Shown: positions 9,349 through 10,000 of the stretch, piece by piece
How the letters are laid out: every line of letters begins with the position of its first letter
How positions within the stretch are numbered: position 1 is the stretch's first letter
Assembly: GCA_016946835.1 (NCBI GenBank)
Contig: JACVTC010000130.1
Location: 220,001-230,000 of the forward strand
Origin: Neocallimastix lanati (nom. inval.)
Taxonomy: Eukaryota > Neocallimastigomycota > Neocallimastigomycetes > Neocallimastigales > Neocallimastigaceae
Reading direction: 5' to 3'
Length of the DNA: 10,000 bases
The notes under the pieces: generated by a model
The model's input: only the letters and a program-made list of their open reading frames with translations
What the model was told of the DNA's origin: nothing
The model's database searches: none
Position numbers and translations under genes: made by a program

Positions 9349-9961
9349 TTTTAAAAATTATATATTTATATATAAATTTTAAAATATTAAATCAATCGAT
9401 GATACATATTTATTTATTTATTTACTTATTTATTATTATTATTATTATTATTTTTATTTTTTATTTTATTTTTTATTTTTATTTTATTGATTTTAATTTA
9501 TATATATATATATATATTTTAATTAATAAAATTAAAATTTTATAGATATTGATATTATATTAGAAAATAAAGAAAAAAACAATATATTAGAAATTATTTT
9601 AAATAAATCTATTGATATCGTAGATTTAAAGCATCGTATACCAGTTTTTGAACAATTTTCTGAAAATATCAATACTGTAATGCAATGTTTAAAACAGCAT
9701 TGGCATAAATATTCCTCATCTTCTTCTATGATTAGTCCACCACAAATGTACGTTCCTCAAATGTGGGACAAAAAAGATTCATCTTCTTCAAGTTCAGATA
9801 ATAATTTTTCTTCATCCTCGAAGAAACAACAAAAAGATAATGAATCTTCTTATGATCAGGTTTACGGTAATAGTGAGTTTGCAATTAATCTTCCCTTCCA
9901 TTTACCATATCCAGAAAAACAAGCTTTGTTCTTAATATGGATGCTCTATCAATATTCAGGA
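5749..9961 (+). CDS. Unknown long coiled-coil protein with N-terminal CxxC, at least nine exons, 3' end outside the window
   Basis: The exons are 5749-5899, 6044-6190, 6336-6535, 6739-6812, 7101-7917, 8193-8252, 8389-8896, 9194-9283 and 9546-9961. All junctions are GT-AG and frame-consistent, giving 821 residues before a ninth intron begins at 9962 (GTATGT). The start ATG follows an in-frame TAA at 5716. Residues 1-60 are polar and Lys/Glu/Asn-rich. CEEC lies at 63-66. A long heptad-rich coiled coil spans about 70-465, with a Ser/Asp/Asn-rich break near 325-352. Exon 6 (464-483) reads LSLFGIITRQQVEIDDIKNK. Residues 484-652 look disordered, with basic clusters (SKSKKLKYDE) and acidic patches. 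Exon 8 is strongly basic (KKRLKAIISIKKRVSNKK), possibly a nuclear localisation signal. Exon 9 has Ser runs between blocks that look folded, such as QCLKQHWHKY and LPYPEKQALFLIWMLYQYSG. No enzyme motif was seen. I do not recognise the family; ICE1-like is a weak guess. Confidence 0.82.
6536..6738 (+). other. Intron 3 of gene 2
   Basis: The donor GTAATA and acceptor TATAAAAG bound 203 bp of almost pure A/T. The frame is phase 0 on both sides, so skipping or keeping it matters: reading through gives a stop within four codons. The exon 3 open frame that seems to end at 6547 is therefore not a separate gene. Confidence 0.75.
6813..7100 (+). other. Intron 4 of gene 2 with a three-copy minisatellite
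   Basis: The donor GTTTAT is unusual, lacking the A at position +3 that the other introns have, and the acceptor is a long A-run ending in AG. Within the intron, a unit beginning TTATTCTTT and running into TATAAATATAAATTATAATAT is repeated at about 6931, 6969 and 7015. The splice is required for the coiled-coil frame to continue (exon 4 ends in phase 2). Confidence 0.7.
7918..8192 (+). other. Intron 5 of gene 2 with TTC/TTA microsatellite
   Basis: The donor GTAAGC and acceptor TTCATTTAG bound 275 bp. Near 8056-8070 there are TTC units followed by an ATT run to about 8111. A minus-strand frame of Ile and Arg runs here is a repeat artefact. Reading through the donor would end the protein with an Asn/Lys-rich tail at 7972-7974. 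Confidence 0.75.
8897..9193 (+). other. Intron 7 of gene 2 carrying a TAAA/TAGA tetranucleotide array
   Basis: The donor GTATAT and acceptor TTAAAG bound 297 bp. About 8911-9095 is a tetranucleotide array mixing TAAA with TAGA and a few TGAA and TGGA units. If it is retained, translation stops five codons after the donor (GIFI then stop). The minus-strand Tyr/Leu/Phe/Ile open frame across it is an artefact. Confidence 0.8.
9284..9545 (+). other. Intron 8 of gene 2
   Basis: The donor GTAATT and acceptor TTTTATAG bound 262 bp, phase 1 on both sides. It contains ATT microsatellites near 9312-9345 and 9430-9451 and a TA run near 9501-9515. The phase match lets exon 9 read on as YIDIILENKEKNN. 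Confidence 0.75.
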
Positions 9962-10000
9962 GTATGTGTTTATACATATATGTTATTATTATTATTATTA
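9962..10000 (+). other. Start of intron 9 of gene 2, cut by the window edge
   Basis: The donor GTATGT follows codon 821 (Gly) in phase 0 and leads into an ATT microsatellite at 9981-10000. The change from codon-like sequence to a simple repeat supports a splice site here. The rest of the gene lies beyond the window. Confidence 0.7.

Overview
This window looks like nuclear DNA from an extremely AT-rich, intron-rich eukaryote. Non-coding sequence is almost entirely A and T, with long homopolymers and ATT, TTTA and TTATTTA repeats, while the genes are cut by 130-300 bp introns with GT-AG ends. The best guess is an anaerobic gut fungus (Neocallimastigomycota). A social amoeba or another AT-rich protist cannot be excluded from sequence alone, and there is no rRNA or marker gene to settle it.

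Layout. Positions 1-600 are AT-rich with no gene seen. Positions 614-1008 hold a compact non-autonomous transposon candidate: two inverted arms of about 125-130 bp, each built from 15-bp units, with a matching 9-bp direct repeat at both outer edges. This is the arrangement expected of a Mutator-like (MULE) MITE or foldback element. Positions 1170-1914 are a TTATTTA satellite, and 2356-2790 hold the complementary TAAATAA satellite, so the two arrays face each other across about 440 bp. The long membrane-like or Tyr/Leu/Ile-only ORFs in these arrays are artefacts of the repeats.

Two real genes follow, both on the + strand. Gene 1 (3472-4261) has four exons and encodes a complete 121-residue, four-helix Golgi-type membrane protein of the Tvp15/COPI-associated family. 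One of its exons is only 10 nt long, and the reading frame and the conserved core of the family both require it. Gene 2 (5749 to beyond the window end) has at least nine exons, giving at least 821 residues. It runs from a polar N-terminus with a CxxC motif, through a long coiled coil, a disordered acidic/basic middle and a strongly basic segment, into a C-terminal region that is cut by the window edge. I do not recognise it firmly. A distant likeness of its N-terminus to ICE1, the scaffold of the little elongation complex, is offered only as a hypothesis.

The two genes are independently spliced, lie about 1.5 kb apart and show no sign of working together. Gene 1 uses noticeably more C-ending codons than gene 2, which suggests stronger expression.
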